Assembly: GCF_042477335.2 (NCBI RefSeq)
Contig: NC_091263.1
Location: 17,209,501-17,273,500, forward strand
DNA: 64,000 nucleotides
From: Ovis canadensis
Taxonomy: Eukaryota > Chordata > Mammalia > Artiodactyla > Bovidae
Direction: 5' to 3'
Under the pieces are notes generated by a model, which had not been told where the DNA came from, did not search any database, and saw only the letters and a program-made list of their open reading frames with translations. The position numbers were made by a program, and so were the translations under genes. This document shows positions 1 to 11,802 of this stretch, piece by piece. Every line of letters begins with the position of its first letter. Within the stretch, counting starts at the first letter, position 1.

Positions 1-45
1 ATAAACAAGCCACGAAAGAAGTAATTGGAGCTCTGTATTTGTAGC

Positions 46-466
46 AAAAGTGAAAGTCACTCAGTCGTGTCCAACTGTTCGTGATCCCATGGACTATGCA
101 GTCCACGGAATTCTCTAGGCCAGAATACTGGAGTGGGTAGCCCTTCCCTTCTCCAGGAGATCTTCCCAACCCAGGGATTGAACCCAGGTCTCCCACATTG
201 CAGGCAGATTCTTTACCAGCTGAGCCACCAGGGAAGCCCCAGAATACTGGAGTGGGTAGCCTATCCCTTCTCCAGCAGATCTTGCAGACCGAGGAGTCGA
301 ACGAGGGTCTCCTGCATTGCAGGCAGATTCTTTACCAGCTGAGCCACCAGGGAAGCCCCAGAATACTGGAGTGGGTAGCCTATCCCTTCTCCAGCAGATC
401 TTGCAGACCGAGGAGTCGAACGAGGGTCTCCTGCATTGCAGGCAGATTCTTTACCAACTGAGCCAT
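46..466 (-). mobile_element. Bov-tA SINE with a tandemly triplicated Bov-A unit
   Basis: Reading on the minus strand, this is a Bov-tA type SINE (tRNA-derived head joined to Bov-A). On the + strand the unit starting AGAATACTGGAGTGGGTAGC occurs at 122, 241 and 360, exactly 119 bases apart. Units 2 and 3 are identical until about 455; unit 1 differs at several positions. Unit 3 ends imperfectly. Confidence 0.8.
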
Positions 467-469
467 GAG

Positions 470-802
470 AGAAATGCACAGACACTTGAACAAAGCTGCT
501 GATCCAAGGTCTGCAGGCTCATCTGAGTGTCCACAAAGAGCAGGCCTGGGACATGGTTTCGCCCACTCTTTGGAAGAAAGAAGAAAGCACAGGGGATGGA
601 AGAGGCAGCTTCTGAATGAGGAAAGTAATTTTGTGTTCATTTTCAGTGCTTGGGTTTTTATAACGTTTTTAGGTTATTTATGATCAATTGTACCACTTTA
701 GCACAGGGGCTAAAGCTAAGACTGCTCCAGGACTGACGAGCATTCCCTCTCATGATGGGTTAAAATTTGAATGTATATTTACTCCATAAAGAATGAGGTG
801 GA
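470..802. other. Short unique stretch
   Basis: No gene or repeat recognised here; AT-rich single-copy-looking DNA between two SINEs. Confidence 0.4.
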
Positions 803-890
803 GTGTTTCTGGTGTTTCAGTGGTTAAGAATCTACCTTCCAGTGCATAGTACACAGGCTCAGTCCCTGCGTCCGCCACGATATCTACAGA
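803..890 (+). mobile_element. CHR-type tRNA-derived SINE, diverged fragment
   Basis: GTGGTTAAGAATCT-type head followed by a degraded TTCAGTCCCTG B-box region resembles the Cetartiodactyla CHR family. Heavily mutated and truncated. Confidence 0.5.
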
Positions 891-1049
891 TCAAGACTAA
901 CAGCTCAATAGGAGAGAAAAATCAAGGCCCCAAAGAGACGGGGAGCCAGACTTTAGGTTGACAGATCTCATGATTAGGGTCAGAAAGCAGCAGTAAAATC
1001 AACTATCATAATTATAATCATGGTTATTGTTATTAGTTTAAGTTATTCC

Positions 1050-2294
1050 AATTCCAATTCCAAAAAAAGCAATGCCAAAGAATCCTCAAACTACTGCACA
1101 ATTGCACTCATCTCACGCGCTAGCTAAATAACGCACAAAATTCTCCAAGCAAGGCTTCAACAATACATGAACCGTGAACTTCCAGATGTTTAAGCTGGTT
1201 TATAGAAAAGGCAGAGGAACCAGAGATCAAATTGCCAACAACCACTGGATCATGGATAAAGTAAGAGAGTTCCAGAAAAACATCTATTTCTGCTTTACTG
1301 ACTATGCCAAAGCCTTTGACTGTGTGGATGACAACAAACTGGAAAATTCTTCAAGAGATGGGAATACCAGACCACCTGACCTGCCTCTTGAGTAATCTGT
1401 ATGCAGGTCAGGAAGCAACAGTTAGAACTGGACATGGAACAACAGACTGGTTCCAAATAGAAAAAGGAGTGCGTCAAGGCTGTATATTGTCACCCTGCTT
1501 ATTTAACTTATATGCAGAGAGAACACCATGAGAAATGTTGGACTGGATGAAGCACAAGCTGGACTCAAGTTTGCAAGGAGAAATATCAATAACCTCAGAT
1601 ATGCAGATGACACCACCCTTTTGGCAGAAAGTGAAGAACTAAAGAGTCTCTTGATGAAAGTGAAACAGGAGAGTGAAAAAGTTGGTTTAGGGCTCAACAT
1701 TCAGAAAACGAAGATCATGGCATCCGGTCCCATCACTTCATGACAAATATATGGGGAAATAGTGGAAACAGTGTCAAACTTTATTTTTCTGGGCTCCAAA
1801 ATCACTGCAAATGGTGGGTGATTGCAGCCATGAAATTAAAAGACATTACTCCTTGGAAGGAAAGTTATGACCAACCTAGACAGCATATTAAAAAACAGAG
1901 ACATTACTTTGCCGACTAAGGTCCATCTAGTCAAGGCTATGGTTTTTCCAGTGGTCATGTATGGATGTGAGAGTTGGACTGTGAAGAAAGCTGAGTGCCG
2001 AAGAATTGATGCTTTTGAACCATGGTGTTGGAGAAGACTCTTGAGAGTCCCTTGGACTGCAAGGAGATCCAACTAGTCCATTATGAAGGAAATCAGTCCT
2101 GACTGTTTATTGGAAGGACTGAAGTTGAAGCTGAAACTCCAGTACTTTGGCCACCTGATGTGGACAGCTGACTCATTTGAAGAGACCCTGATGCTGGGAA
2201 AGACTGAAGGCAGGAGGAGAAGGGGACGACAGAGGATGAGATTGCTGGATGGCATCCCTGACTCGATGAACATGAGTTGACTGAACTGAACTGA
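1050..2294 (+). mobile_element. BovB LINE fragment (RT region to 3' end)
   Basis: Translated pieces include GRGTRDQIANN, KAFDCVDD, GVRQGCILSPCLFNLYAE and LRYADDTTLLAESEE, the reverse transcriptase of the RTE-clade BovB element. The frame is broken: a 2-base deletion at 1336-1349, a stop near 1741, and a deletion of about 100 bases before the TGACTGAACTGAACTGAA end. The endonuclease part is absent (5' truncation). Confidence 0.93.
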
Positions 2295-3011
2295 ATGAGA
2301 GGGCTCAGAAGGCTCAATTTCAGAGGACACATCTAAAATTTCCATTTTTGTCTTACTGAAGTTACAACCATCATTAAAATCTGATAAACAGTTCTGTTCC
2401 CTTTTCTAATTCCACGAAAGACTAATTCATGTATAAAAAGCTCTACTCCATTCACTCCTTTGTAAAGAAATAGATGCATCAATCCACTCAGGAAACAAAT
2501 CTTGTTACACACAGAAGATCAATTGTTTTATGAAACAAAATTAAAAGTGTAAATGCGGTTAACATTTTACAGATATGTCAATTGAAAGTATGTCTTGAAC
2601 TCATTTGACCAAGTATTTTTTTCCGTTTTTTGAAATCACACCTGTTTCAAGACATGCACTCTCTTCCTCTATCTGGTAAGCACAAGGTGTGGGAACTTGT
2701 GCAATAGATAATTAATCTCTATTGCTATCTATAGTTTCATAGTTAACACTGTCTTAGCAGAAGTGTGAAAACACATTCACACCTTTGAAAATGGATGATT
2801 AGCTAATCAAATGACAATATGAATGTTAGACAGAATTACAGAAATGACGGCAAGGCAGAGCTATTTATGATTGCAACCTTCTATTTCATTTTGAAGGGTG
2901 GATTGTGCAGTATAATCTGTGCTCCTCAAACGTCTAAACAGATTCTCAACTTTTTAACTGCATGACTCCTCAAAAAAGAAGGAAGAAAGTTGCAGATTCT
3001 TCCCTAATTAG
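2295..3011. other. Unique intergenic stretch
   Basis: AT-rich DNA with no gene, RNA or repeat that I can name. Confidence 0.4.
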
Positions 3012-3064
3012 GCATTTTTTCAGTTTTACAGAGAAATAATTGACATATATCACTGTATAAGTTT

Positions 3065-3562
3065 GGGATTTCCCTGTAGCTCAGACAGTAAAGATTCTGC
3101 CTGCAATGGAGGAGAGCTAGGTTTGATTCCTCGGAGAAGGCAATGGCAACCCACTCCAGTACTCTTGCCTGGAAAATCCCATGGACAGAGGAGCCTGGTA
3201 GGCTGCAGTCCATGGGGTTGCTAAGAGTCAGATGTGACGGGGCGACTTCACTTTCAGTTTTCACTTTCATGCACTGGAGAAGGAAATGGCAACCCACTCC
3301 AGTGTTCTTGCTTGGAGAATCCCAGGGATAGGGGAGCCTGGTGGGCTGCCGTCTATGGGGTCGCACAGAGTTGGGCACAACTGAAGCGACATAGCAGCAG
3401 CAGCAGCAGATTTGATTCCTGGGTCAGGAAGATCTCCTGGAGAAGGGAATGGCAACCCACTCCAGTATTCTTGCCTGGAGAATCCCACGGACAGAGGAAC
3501 CTGGTGGGCTACAGACTGTGGGGTCCCAAAGGGTCAGAGACGACTGAGTGACTAACACAACA
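3065..3562 (+). mobile_element. Bov-tA SINE host of a nested Bov-A2
   Basis: The head (3065-3131) ends in the TTTGATTCCT B-box region and resumes at 3411 with the same TTTGATTCCT, continuing through the Bov-A body to 3562. The tRNA-like head carries the internal RNA polymerase III boxes of the family. Confidence 0.85.
3132..3410 (+). mobile_element. Bov-A2 SINE nested in Bov-tA, with (AGC) tail
   Basis: Two Bov-A monomers joined by the TTCACTTTCAGTTTTCAC linker, starting GGAGAAGGCAATGGC as the family does and ending in an AGC run. It is flanked by a perfect 10-base duplication TTTGATTCCT (3122-3131, 3411-3420). Confidence 0.88.
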
Positions 3563-4056
3563 GGATGGTTTACATATATTGATTTACATATATTGTGATG
3601 ACCACAATAGGCTCAGCTTAACATCCAACATCCATCTTCTCATATAGATATAATAAAAGAAAGGGAAAAAAATTCTCCTCGTGATGTGAATTCTTAGGAT
3701 TTACTCTAAACAGTTTTCCCATATGTCACACAGCAGTGTAGCTTAATCATCATGTTGTATATTACGTCCCTAGTACTCACTTATCTTGTAACTGGAGGTT
3801 TGCAGATTTGACCACATTTATCCAATTCTCTCTCCTCTCACCCTCCACCTATGAAATCCACAAGTCTGATTCCTTTGCTATAATTTTGTTTCGTTGGGTT
3901 GTTTTTAGGTTTCCCATATAGGTAAGATCATATAGTACTTGTCTTTTTCTTACTTATTTCACCTAGTCTGATGTCTTCAAGTTCTGTCTGTGTTTCTGTG
4001 AATGGTAACATTTCTTCATTTTTAATAAATGAATAAAATTCGATTGCAAATATATG

Positions 4057-4057
<1 letters not shown>

Positions 4058-4108
<51 letters not shown>
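4058..4108. repeat. (CTG)17 / (CAG)17 microsatellite
   Basis: Seventeen perfect CTG triplets, grown from the Bov-A2 tail. Confidence 0.97.
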
Positions 4109-4110
<2 letters not shown>

Positions 4111-4343
4111 AAGTCGCTTCAGTCGTGTCCAACTCTGTGTGACCCCATAGACGGCAGCCCACCAGGCTCCTCTGTCCCTGGGATTCTCCAGGCAAGAACA
4201 CTGGAGTGGGTTGCCATTTCCTTCTCCAATGCATGAAAGTAAAAAGTGAAAGTGAAGTCCCTCAGTCATGTCTGACTCTTAGTGACCTCATGAACTTCAG
4301 CCTACCAAGCTCCTCCATCCATGAGATTCTCCATTGCCTTCTC
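4058..4343 (-). mobile_element. Bov-A2 SINE, antisense, with (CTG)17 tail
   Basis: Two Bov-A monomers in minus orientation; the tail reads (CTG)17 on the + strand at 4058-4108. The distal monomer has a small deletion before its end. Inserted in the L1 3' UTR. Confidence 0.88.
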
Positions 4344-4521
4344 TGAAATATGTTACAACATCTTTATCCATTAATCCATCGATAAATACTTGGGTGGCTT
4401 CCATGTCTTGGCTATTGTAAATAATGTGGCTATGAATATGGAGATTCAGATATCTTTCTGAGTTATTGCTTTCATTCCTTTTGGATATATTCTCAAGGTA
4501 GAATTGCTGATCCTATGGTTC

Positions 4522-6126
4522 ATTTCAGTTCAGTTGCTCAGTCATGTCCGACTCTTTGCGACCCCATGAACCACAGCATCCCAGGCCTCCCTGTCCATCA
4601 CCAACTCCCAGAGTCCACCCAAACCCATGTCTATCGAGTTGGTGATGCAATCCAACAATCTCATCCTCTGTCATCCCCTTCTCCTCCTGCCCTCAATCTC
4701 TCTCGGCATCAGAGTCTTTTCAAATGAGTCAGCTCTTTGCACCAGGTGGCCAAAGTAGCTGAAACTCCATTTCAGCTTCAACATCAGTCCTTTCAAAGAA
4801 CACCCAAGACTGATCGCCTTTAGGATGGACTGGTTGGATCTCCTTGCAGTCCAAAGGACTCTCAAGAGTCTTCTCCAACACCACAGTTCAAAAGCATCAC
4901 ATCTTCAGCGCTCAGATTTCTTCACAGTCCAACTCTCACATCCATACATGACCACTGGGAAAACCATAGCCTTGACTAGACGGACCTTTGTTGGCAAAGT
5001 AATGTCTCTGTGTTTTAATATGCTGTCCAGGTTGGTCATAACTTTCCTTCCAAGGAGTATCTTTTAATTTCATGGCTGCAATCACCATTTGCAGTGATTT
5101 TGGAGCCCAGAAAAATAAAGTCTGACACTGTTTCCACTGTTTCCCCATATATTTGTCATGAAGTGATGGGACTGGATGCCATGATCTTCGTTTTCTGAAT
5201 GTTGAGCCTTAAACCAACTTTTTCACTCTCCTGTTTCACTTTCATCAAGAGACTCTTTAGTTCTTCACTTTCTGCTATAAGGGTGGTGTCATCTGCATAT
5301 CTGAGGTTATTGATATTTCTCCTTGCAAACTTGAGTCCAGCTTGTGCTTCTTCCAGCCCAGCATTTCTCATGAAATCCACAAGACTAGTCCGTCTAGTCA
5401 AGGCTATGGTTTTTCCAGTGGTGATGTATGCATATAAGTTAAATAAGCAGGATGACATACTCCTTTTCCTATTTGGAACCAGTCTGTTGTTCCATGTTCA
5501 GTTCTAACTCTTGTTTCCTCACCTGCATACAGGTTTCTCAAGAGGCAGGTCAAGTGGGCTGGTATTCCCACCTCTTTCAGAATTTTCCATGGTTTATTGT
5601 GATCCACACAGTCAAAGGCTTTGGCATTGTTGATAAAGCAGAAATAGATGTTTTTCTGGAACTCTCTTGCTGTTTCAATAATCCAGTGGATGTTGGCAAT
5701 TTGATCTCTGGTTCCTCTGCCTTTTCTATAAACTAGCTTGAACACCTGGAAGTTCACAGTTCAAGTATTGCTGATTCCTATCTTGGAGAATTTTGAGCAT
5801 TACTTTACTAGCATGTGAGATGATTGCAATTGTGTGGTAGTTTGAGCATTCTTTGGCATTGTCTTCCTTTGGGATTGGAATGAAAACTGACCTTTTCCAG
5901 TCCTGTGGCCACTGCTGAGTTTTCCAAATTTGTTGGCATATTGAGTGCAGCACTTTCACAGCATCATCTTTCAGGATTTAAAAAAGCTCAACTGGAATTC
6001 CATCACCTCCACTAGCTTTGTTCATAGTGATGCTTCCTAAGGCCCACTTGACTTCACATTCCAGGATGTCTGGCTCTAGGTGAGTGATCACACCATCATG
6101 ATTATCTGGGTCATGAAGATCTTCAT
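4522..6126 (-). mobile_element. BovB LINE fragment, antisense, with an internal inverted filler
   Basis: Minus-strand RT pieces include DLHDPDNHDGVITHLEPDI, WPQDWKRSVFIPIPKE, GRGTRDQIAN and LRYADDTTLIAESEE. It is 5'-truncated at about 6126 and has several frameshifts. At 5373-5428 about 56 foreign bases replace the consensus stretch of a few bases; the filler is partly an inverted copy of 4943-4984. Confidence 0.93.
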
Positions 6127-6189
6127 GCTCAGCATATGACATTGGGGATAATTGAATAATCACATGTAAAGTAATAAAATGAAGATTTT

Positions 6190-6860
6190 ATTTTAACAGA
6201 TTAAACTTAACACCACTCACAAAAATTAGCTTGAAATGCATCAAAGACTTGAGTGTAAGATGTGAAACCATAAAACTCTTGGAAGAAAACAAAGATAAAC
6301 CCCCTTGACATGGGTTTTGGTCATGAGTTTTTCGATTTGACACCTAAAGAACAAGCAACAAGATAGAAAATAAACAAGTGCAACTACGTCAAAGTAAAAG
6401 GCTTCTCAGGCAAAAGAAACCATTGAAAAAATGAAAAAGCAGCTTATAGAATGGGGAAAAAATATCTGCAAAGCATATATCTGATAGTGTTAATATGCAA
6501 AATATTAATATATAAAGAACATAGAACTCCGCAGCAAAACACCCAAATGACCCAGTTTAAAAAATGGACAAAGAAACTGAATAGACATTTCTCCAAAGCA
6601 GATACACAAAAGGTCATCAGGCAATTTATGAAAAGATGTTTAATGTCACTAGTCGTTAGAAAAAAGGCAAGTTAAAGCCACAGTGAGATATTTCCTTATG
6701 CCTGTAAGAATGGCTGTCATCAAAAATACAAGTGGTAACAAATGCTGATGTGAAAGTGGAGAGAACCTCGTACACTGTTGTTGGGAATGTAAAGTTGATA
6801 CAGCCAACATGGAAAACAGCATGGAGGATCTTGAAAAAATCAAAAGCAGAGCTACCATGA
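6190..6860 (+). mobile_element. L1 ORF2 C-terminal fragment (inverted 5' part of the L1 at 3019-4519)
   Basis: The + strand matches old L1 ORF2 DNA: phrases such as GAAACCATAAAACTCTTGGA, CAGTTTAAAAAATGGACAAA and TGTTGGGAATGTAAAGTTGA. Several stops. In L1 coordinates it ends (CTACCATGAG, about 6860) exactly where the antisense piece at 4519 begins, which marks a 5' inversion of a single element. Confidence 0.75.
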
Positions 6861-6867
6861 GCATTTT

Positions 6868-7512
6868 AAAATACAAGAGATTAAGAAGATTAGCTATAGT
6901 TCAGGATCATAAGCAAGAAGAGCCAAGGAAGGAGAAGCACCTTTGAGTGAATAGTCAGTTATTTTTCTCCTGCAGACTTGGTCATTTCTATTTAAAATGC
7001 AGACTAATCTGAATAAGCAATTCAACATCCAGTCTATCTCAGCAATTTTTTTTTGATAGTCAGATGAATAGAAATCCAAATTGAGAGATAGGTTTCATGA
7101 CTTCTTTGTTTTGGTAATTTTCTAAGTGTATCTGTGTGTTCTCTTTAAGAAATGATAATTGGGAAAAGGCTGTAACACTTTAGGAGGAATATGGATCTAA
7201 TAATTGACACTCTAAGACCAGCGTTTCATGTTCATCATAGTAAAAGCCTCTAGATAAAAAGTATTTATCTATATTTACATTTAAAGCCAAAGTGCATATT
7301 TGGGGCACATAACACTTACTGATTCATAGTGTGGTGTTCGAAAGACACATTAACCCTCCGCAAATGCCTTGAAATCCAGCTGCATGACCCCACCCAAATT
7401 AGCCAAGTGCTGTATGATAAGCAGACATCCTTTTCTACAGAATCAATGCTAAACAGTAAATGATGAGACAAGAGTTATTATGAAAGTTTCATTTTCATAG
7501 AAACACTTCATT
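6868..7512. other. Unique intergenic stretch
   Basis: AT-rich; nothing recognised. Confidence 0.4.
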
Positions 7513-7760
7513 TTTTCAATTTATCTTATTGAAGTACAGTTGACTTACAATTTTATGTTAATTTCTGCTATACAGCAAAGTGACTCAGTTAGTCATATAT
7601 GTGTTCTGTTTCATCTTCTTTCCCATTATGAGAAAATAGTGAATATAGTTCCCTGTGCTGTGCAGTAGGACCTTGTTATCTATCCATCCTATATTTAATA
7701 GTTTGTGTCGGCTCATCACAAATACCCAGTCCTTCTCTCCTGCACCTTAATCTCACATTT
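7513..7760 (-). mobile_element. L1 3' UTR fragment, antisense
   Basis: ATTGAAGTACAGTTGACTTA, TTCTGCTATACAGCAAAGTG and GTGCTGTGCAGTAGGACCTT are the reverse complement of the artiodactyl L1 3' end seen in sense orientation at 24965-25644. Confidence 0.75.
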
Positions 7761-9302
7761 TAAATGTCAGTTTCTCTCAGAAACTTTTCTGGGCTGCCCA
7801 CCTCCAGCTTCACTCCAAGTGGGGCTGGATCAGGCAGCCCTCCTGCGCACGTACGACCCAGTCCCCATAAGGCCCCACCACCTCTCCAGAGCATCGTGAT
7901 CATTAAAAACTCACTTGCAGACATAAGCATCTTGAAAGCTACAAGCAATGTTTTATTCAGCCTGGATCATCAACACCTGTGTTGATGCCCAGGGTATTAA
8001 TGAGAGACTCAACAGAAATGAGAGAATTTACACTCACAAGCAAATCCTGACCTTTAACATGATTTCTTTAGCCAACAATCAGCTTACACTGTGGCTACAA
8101 AAACCAGGAATGCCTGTCATAAATGGACGGTTCTAGGCTGGACTTTCTCCATTGGGCAATCATATAAGATCTACCAACCCCTCTGAAGTCCTGTATTTCT
8201 TCCCACTGCTTTGCTGTAAGGACTACAGGAGCCAGACTCATCTATGGGCCATGAACAGAGTTGAGACACCTCATTTGTACAGTGAGGGGCTTCAGTGGGC
8301 TGTTCTCCAGTTGTAAATAACTCAGTGAAGTTCTTTCCCTTTCCTTTTTTTTTTTTGATATTTTCAATTTGAGTCCTTGACTATCTTATCAAAATGATGA
8401 AAAAAATTTGATAGATCTCCATCAGTTTTTTGCTTGTTTTTTAGTAGATCAGGTGTTGAAGAGAAGGTGGACAGTAAAATGAAACTGAAGCTTTCAGATC
8501 ACTGTGGACTTCATGAAAATTAGTCTTTGTTATCCTCTTTTAAAACAAATAACTATCAGTGTCATACCTATAAGAAATGTGATTGAATTTGTGATGAAAA
8601 ACTGCATCTTAGAATTCTCTGATGATTTTCTTCAATATGTCACATTAGTATGTTGATGTGTTTTTTTTAATCCCCACATGTTCAATAAATGATTAAATTC
8701 ATTTTTAAAAAACATGTAAATAAGATGATGAAAAATTAAAAGCACAAAAAGCTGTTAAAGGAGAGGAGAATAACAGATGTATCAGGGACCTGGGAATGAG
8801 TTAATTTTTCAGACTTAGCAATTAAAATACTGCAAGTTTCCTGGCAGCTAAGACATGATGGGAAATTCACCAGGTAACTTACCTCTGGTCTCATAAAAGA
8901 ATACCTACAGACTTGTTCTTTCCTAAACAGACTCTTTTTCCATTCTGACTAAGCCATAGACAAAATTTAACAAAAATATTATGCAAATCTCAATATACTT
9001 TGTATCTTCTGAGTCATTGCCACAGTGTTAATTTAGAGTGTTAATATAGAGCTTCAGGTAAACGGTGAGTTTGTGTCACAGGACTCATTAAATCTTATGA
9101 TCCTGAGACAATAGAAATAAATAGAAATAAATGCAAGTTTATTTTCTTCTTATTCAACAGATTAAACATAATATCCAAACATTAATAGATATCAATGAGC
9201 AAGCATTTACTAGTAGAATGTATCACAGTAAAAACCATTTTCTAAACTGACCTGTAATAAATGTCTTTTGACCTTTTTCCGCTAATTAAATATAATATAA
9301 AG
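7761..9302. other. Unique intergenic stretch
   Basis: About 1.5 kb with no gene or nameable repeat; contains only short homopolymer runs (T at 8346-8357). Confidence 0.4.
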
Positions 9303-9693
9303 AAAGTTGAGAACCGAAGAATTGATGCTCCCAAACTGTGCTGTTGGAGAAGACTCTTGAGAGTCCCTTGGACTGCAAGGAGATCCAACCAGTCAATCCT
9401 AAAGGAAATCAGTCCTGAATATTCATTGGAAGAAATGATGCTGAAGCTGAAATTCCAATCCTTTGGTCACCTCATGTGAAGAACTGACTCACTGGAAAAG
9501 ACACTGATGTTGGGAAAGATTGAAGGTGGGAGAAGAAGAGGACAACAGAGGATGAGATGGTTGGATGGCATCACCAACCTGATGGACATGAGTTTGAGTA
9601 AACTCTTTGAGTTGATGATGGACAGGGAGACCCGGCGTGCTGCAACCCATGGGTTTGCAAAGAGTCGGATACAACTGAGTGACTGAACTGAAT
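9303..9693 (+). mobile_element. BovB LINE 3' fragment
   Basis: Begins inside the ORF C-terminus ([20 protein letters not shown] in translation) and ends in GAGTGACTGAACTGAA. 5'-truncated, about 390 bases, with an in-frame stop at 9477. Confidence 0.92.
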
Positions 9694-11107
9694 TTATTAC
9701 ATCTGGTGATTGTAAAGGGGTTACATATTATATTTTCTACTTATAGCATTTTATAATAAAGATAAATGTAAATTGATGAAAATACAAACATTGAAGGATT
9801 TTTTTAAATGATCTTTGTATGAATGAAGAAAAAACGGGAAAATTGCCAGTTCTCAATGTTCAAATTACAGGGGAAGTGGCAAAAAGTGTTAATCAGGGGT
9901 GATCTCTAGAACACTAGTGGTACTTTGAATCTGTGGAGTCAAACTGGGTCTCTAAAGAGGGGGTTTTAATCATAAGAAAGTGTCTTACACAGAAAACAAA
10001 GTATTTCAGAATGGTTTAAGACAGAAAATAAATGATCTCAGAATGTTTAACCCTTTCTTTAAAGAGCAACTCCTTTTCTGAAATCCCCTATAAATAAAAT
10101 AATCTGAGGCCCCAGAGGGACAGAGTTAAGTGAGAAGGAGTCGGTTTATAAACTCAGATCAGGCCAGAGGTAGGCCTAGTGATTTGGAAATTATCCTGTG
10201 GGAAATCTAGGGTCATTAAACAGGTTGCAGGAAGCAGTGACGTGATGAGATAGAAGATGGTTTCACAAGGTACCATGTAGTTGAGGTGCACAGAATGACT
10301 GAGAAGAAAGCCTCCAGGTCTGAAGTAGTTGGGAGGATACAGAAATAGTGTGGGTAGGAAGGGGCATGGGTCTGCACAAAGACGCTGACTGTGAAGAAAG
10401 ACTCATGGTTTTACACAACGTAATTTGGATTTAGGGAGTGAAATGCAGAACACTGGTTCAAAAGGACAGGTTGAGTTCTGAGAACATTGGTTGAAATAGG
10501 AATGACAGAAGGTAAACCTTTTCTAAGGTGCTGAGTTAGTGGTATTTATAAGACATCAAGACTGTTCTGTAGAGAGCTGAGGATGCAAGCCGGAAACTTG
10601 AGAAATTAGAACTCAAGTGATGTTTGGGAACCCTCCACAAAAAATGCACCAGTTGCATCCCTTAGAATGGATCAGTTTTCTAAGAGAAAGGCCACAGTGA
10701 AGGCTAGAGCTCTCAGATTTAACGTAATGGGAAAGCCAAAGATTTAAAAATGGTAGGGGATTAGTCAAAGAACCAAAAAAGAGCAGAATTCATTGGAGAA
10801 GTAGGTGAGGATAGTATCAGTCTTATTCTGAGAAAAGCTTTCTAAAAGAACAGATGGGTGTTGGAGTGTGGGCAATAGTGTTGGATGCTTCAGAGAGGTT
10901 GAAATTGCCACACATTTTTGTGGAAACAAAACTTTAATCATTTCCTATTTGTCTCATCCCCTGATGGTGAACCACCTCTTAGGGAACATGATTCTATTGT
11001 GCATGGTGGAAAATACACCTCCATCACGGTCAGAACTCCAGGGTCAGAACTCCCCTGCTCCCCTGGAATAGCCTTTCTGGAATACCTGGTGCGGCTAATT
11101 GGGTACT
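9694..11107. other. Diverged intergenic DNA, possibly an ancient repeat
   Basis: No gene. The purine-rich stretch 10150-10910, with phrases such as GATGGGTGTTGGAGTGTGGG and GATGCTTCAGAGAGGTTGAA, recalls a common old mammalian interspersed repeat that I cannot name with confidence. Confidence 0.3.
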
Positions 11108-11692
11108 TATGAGTTTTGACATTCTTCTCTGACCACTACAAGAGCAACTCACTCTCTTGCAGAGTCAGTTCCTAGGTAGGTTGATAAGAAGTTCAGGGTC
11201 CCCAAGGAGGAGAAAGGGGTCCAGAGCCCTCAAGAAAGAGAAAGGGGTCGGGGCTCTTAAGGAGAGAAGGACAAGTGCTCTTTCTACATTGCTTTGTCTT
11301 AGTCAATGTAACAGTGTGTCTTGCTCGTGGACATGTTTCTCCTTCACAAAACCTTCTGACTAATCTTGTTATCTTAAGACAAATATTGTGGGAGAAGGTC
11401 TGGTCAGACCTTTCTGTTGTTAGTTCTAATCTTGTTAATTTGAGAGCTATGTTGTGGGAGTGGGTCTGGTAGAAGTATATAAGGCCTTGATTAGACTAGT
11501 GAGTCGGGGCACTCTTTGTCCCCCTTCTCATGTCTATGTCAGAGCTTTCTCTGTCCCTTTACATACTTAAGAAAAAAACAAAACTCTCCTACACGAAAGC
11601 TCTTGAGTGTTTGAGTCTAGTCCCTGGTCCCAAGGCTAAAATCTTTTTCTTTGGAGATCACAAATCAGACACTGTTCAATGTAAGCTATCAT
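11108..11692 (+). mobile_element. Probable solo LTR of an endogenous retrovirus
   Basis: Ordered LTR-like signals: imperfect repeats GGAGAAAGGGGTC / GAGAAAGGGGTCGGGG (U3-like, 11200-11255), a TATA box GTATATAAGG (11475-11484), a CACTCTTTGTCCCCCTTCTC start-like segment 35 bases later, a degraded AATAAA-like AAGAAAAAAACAAAACTCT, then GGTCCCTGGTCCC-like U5 DNA. Candidate TG...CA ends are 11108-11692 but I could not confirm a target-site duplication. No gag, pol or env is nearby. Confidence 0.45.
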
Positions 11693-11802
11693 TGCCCAGA
11701 AAATATGATGACTTATGGCCATTTCTATTTCCTAAGAGTAAACTCTTTTATGCCCAAGGTATTTCTGGGATTCAGAGAGTGTTAAAGTATTATTGTAGGA
11801 TG

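Larger units (their letters stand above)
3019..4519 (-). mobile_element. L1 3' end, antisense, split by SINEs
   Basis: The minus strand carries an older mammalian L1 from the end of ORF2 into the 3' UTR (segments 3019-3064, 3563-4057, 4344-4519). Recognisable + strand phrases include AATTGACATATATCACT, GGTTTGCAGATTTGACCAC and GGCTATTGTAAATAATG. It is interrupted by a SINE nest (3065-3562), a Bov-A2 (4058-4343), and at its L1-5' side by BovB (4522-6126). Its inverted 5' part is at 6190-6860. Confidence 0.75.
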
